A DNA stretch of 7,354 nucleotides from Planctomycetota bacterium (GTDB lineage: Bacteria; Planctomycetota; Planctomycetia; Pirellulales; Pirellulaceae). The DNA is taken from NCBI GenBank assembly GCA_024274855.1, contig JAJSAJ010000362.1, forward strand, positions 1 to 7,354, read 5' to 3'. The position numbers and the translations under genes are program-made. Shown here one piece after another: positions 5,819 through 7,354 of the stretch (positions are counted from its first letter, which is position 1; every line of letters begins with the position of its first letter). The notes below the pieces were generated by a model that was not told where the DNA came from, did not search any database, and saw nothing but the letters and a program-made list of their open reading frames with translations.

Positions 5819-7354
5819 CTATTTCTCTTGACTCAATGCATCCAACAACGGAACCCGCAATGTGGCCCATGCTGAAATCGACCCGGCGAGCATGCCGACA
5901 GCCAGGATCGCACCGAGCATAATCCCCAACTGGTCGAGCGGAATCTCCGCGCCATGGCCAAGCCGAGGCAACAATGCCAATGCAGCCGCCATCGCTCCGG
6001 TTGCCAAACCGTCGAACAACAACGTGGTGTTCTCGAGCAGAACCAGCTGAAAAAGTCGACTTTTGCGAAAGCCGGCGGCTCGTAACAGGCCCATTTCACC
6101 ACGACGCTCCAGTACGCTTTGCCACTGTACGACCGCCAACCCAAATGTCCCCAACAACAAACCGAGCGCCCCCAGACTTTGGAACGTGCGAAGATACGTG
6201 TTCTGAATAGCCAGTAAGCCGACCAGGATCCGCCGGCTTTCGGTCACATCCAGCCCCTGGTCTCCAAAACGGTCTTCCAAGACTCGTGTGACTCGGTCCG
6301 CTGAGACTGGCGGCGCGTCAATTAGGAAATACCGCCAGCCACTGACCGTCGGAAACAGCTTGCGGAAATCCGACTCGCCAATCAACAGATTACCATGAAG
6401 CAGACTGATCGACAGTAGGCCGACAACGCGAAACGTGATCGGTTTGTCGTCATAGGTAACGACGAAGGTCTGCCCGATTCCTTGATACAGATGCAAGCTG
6501 TATACGGCCGTGTCATGGTCGATCACCACGGGAATCGCCTGGTCATCCCGAGCGGCCTCACGCAACAAGACCCAGGGGTTCTTCTTTGCGGCTGCCGTGG
6601 TTGCAGCCGATCCAGTCCAATCGAACGCGTGGTGCGCCGGGTCGTTGTAATAATCGATCAGCGATGTGGGGACTCCAAGCACGCGTGGTTGCACTGCCTG
6701 GTACAAGTTCCCACAACTGGCGTCATCTCCGTTACGGACTTGGAAAGGGAAAACGCGAGTTCCCTTCAAGACCGAAGCCCGGTCGCCCAACCACAGTTCA
6801 CGGTCCGCATCGCGATTCAGATCGTAGAAGATCGGCTGGGATGATTCGGCCACCAAGGAACATCCGCCGGTTCCGGATTCGGTTGGATGCAGCTGGAACG
6901 CACTGATGGCAATGATCAAGAAACTGGCCGTCGCAATCAGACCGATTGTCAACGTGCTGCGCAAGGGGTTGCGAGCTGCCGTTTGTGCCGCCAATCTGGC
7001 CAATGGCATGGATCTTGCCAGTCTGTTCCGTTTGGCGGCGTGCAAACGAAACACGCGCCATCGTTTCACCAAAATGGCCCCCAGCAAACAAGCTACCGCG
7101 CCCACAAAGGCACCGGCCTCCGCTTGACCACTGAGGCTCTGGCCCAAAACAACCAATCCAAAAGCCGAGGCCGCCAACACGAGAACCAGGATCTTGCTCC
7201 GACGCGGTTTCATCATTCGACCCGCAGCACCGTCAGCGAGCTGGCCGGCCAGAAGGCGACTGACTGAAATATGCCGTGTTTGTCGAACGCTCCATGCGAT
7301 GATCAGTGCCGAGGCGACTACGCCGGATGCATATCCGATCGCCAAACTGCGAAC
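5819..7354 (-). CDS. FtsX-like ABC transporter permease, C-terminal part (truncated by window edge)
   Basis: The frame is open through the right edge (511 visible residues), so the start and probably the first FtsX domain lie outside. A TTG at 7345 is not a credible start. Residues below are counted from that codon. Transmembrane segments lie at about 51-68, 78-94 and 131-150. A long extracytoplasmic domain (about 151-385) has Cys162 and Cys211 (GDDASCGNLY). The terminal FtsX domain follows, with membrane segments at about 391-407, 440-459 and 473-493. The cytoplasmic loop LERRGEMGLLRAAGF (412-426) between the first two of these is the classic FtsX/MacB coupling element that contacts the ATPase. 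The visible N-terminal RQTRHISVSRLLAG resembles the loop ending a first FtsX domain. Such permeases work with a LolD/MacB-type ATPase in lipoprotein or substrate extraction at the inner membrane. The partner ATPase is not in the window. The stop TAG lies 28 nt before the PIG-L start. Confidence 0.88.
   Translation of the reverse strand, partial: VRSLAIGYASGVVASALIIAWSVRQTRHISVSRLLAGQLADGAAGRMMKPRRSKILVLVLAASAFGLVVLGQSLSGQAEAGAFVGAVACLLGAILVKRWRVFRLHAAKRNRLARSMPLARLAAQTAARNPLRSTLTIGLIATASFLIIAISAFQLHPTESGTGGCSLVAESSQPIFYDLNRDADRELWLGDRASVLKGTRVFPFQVRNGDDASCGNLYQAVQPRVLGVPTSLIDYYNDPAHHAFDWTGSAATTAAAKKNPWVLLREAARDDQAIPVVIDHDTAVYSLHLYQGIGQTFVVTYDDKPITFRVVGLLSISLLHGNLLIGESDFRKLFPTVSGWRYFLIDAPPVSADRVTRVLEDRFGDQGLDVTESRRILVGLLAIQNTYLRTFQSLGALGLLLGTFGLAVVQWQSVLERRGEMGLLRAAGFRKSRLFQLVLLENTTLLFDGLATGAMAAALALLPRLGHGAEIPLDQLGIMLGAILAVGMLAGSISAWATLRVPLLDALSQEK

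Overview
The window reads as bacterial chromosome, most likely from a planctomycete (Planctomycetota, perhaps Pirellulales). This is inference from gene style, not from a marker gene. The AAA+ protein ends in a CPxC...CPxC ribbon with an intervening HLGKTFRCPKC stretch of the kind very common in planctomycetes. The FtsX-like permease carries a GDDASCxNLY-like motif in its extracytoplasmic domain that I associate with planctomycete and verrucomicrobial permeases. The single-domain QueF is of the CPEFTSVCPKTGQPDFG type. Coding density is high and base composition is moderately GC-rich. I see no rRNA, tRNA, CRISPR array, insertion sequence or phage gene.

Layout. The left part (1-1911) has two plus-strand genes: a Gfo/Idh/MocA-family NAD(P)-dependent sugar oxidoreductase (71-1366) and, 74 nt later, a small zinc-dependent deaminase resembling bacterial guanine deaminase (1441-1911). 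A 234-nt convergent intergenic region (1912-2145) follows, with a palindromic repeat-like element at its right edge. Everything from 2146 to the right edge is on the minus strand and looks like one transcription unit. In transcription order it is: the C-terminal part of an ABC-type FtsX-like permease (5819 to the edge), a PIG-L/LmbE zinc deacetylase (5011-5790), a TerB/CbbX-type AAA+/zinc-ribbon ATPase (3347-5014), queE (2610-3299) and queF (2146-2502). The gaps are 28 nt, a 4-nt ATGA overlap, 47 nt and 107 nt.

How the genes fit together. QueE and QueF catalyse two steps of the 7-deazaguanine (queuosine) pathway: QueE makes 7-carboxy-7-deazaguanine, and QueF reduces preQ0 to preQ1. QueD and QueC, the steps before and between them, are not in the window. 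The deacetylase and the AAA+ ATPase are joined by overlapping stop and start codons and are probably co-translated, but the client or substrate of neither can be read from sequence. The permease is probably an envelope component that has lost its upstream half to the window edge. The most unusual item is the three-part ATPase (TerB-like helices, CbbX/SpoVK-like AAA+ core, C-terminal zinc ribbon) coupled to a PIG-L deacetylase and followed by queuosine genes. No complete, clearly new defence or mobile system is visible.
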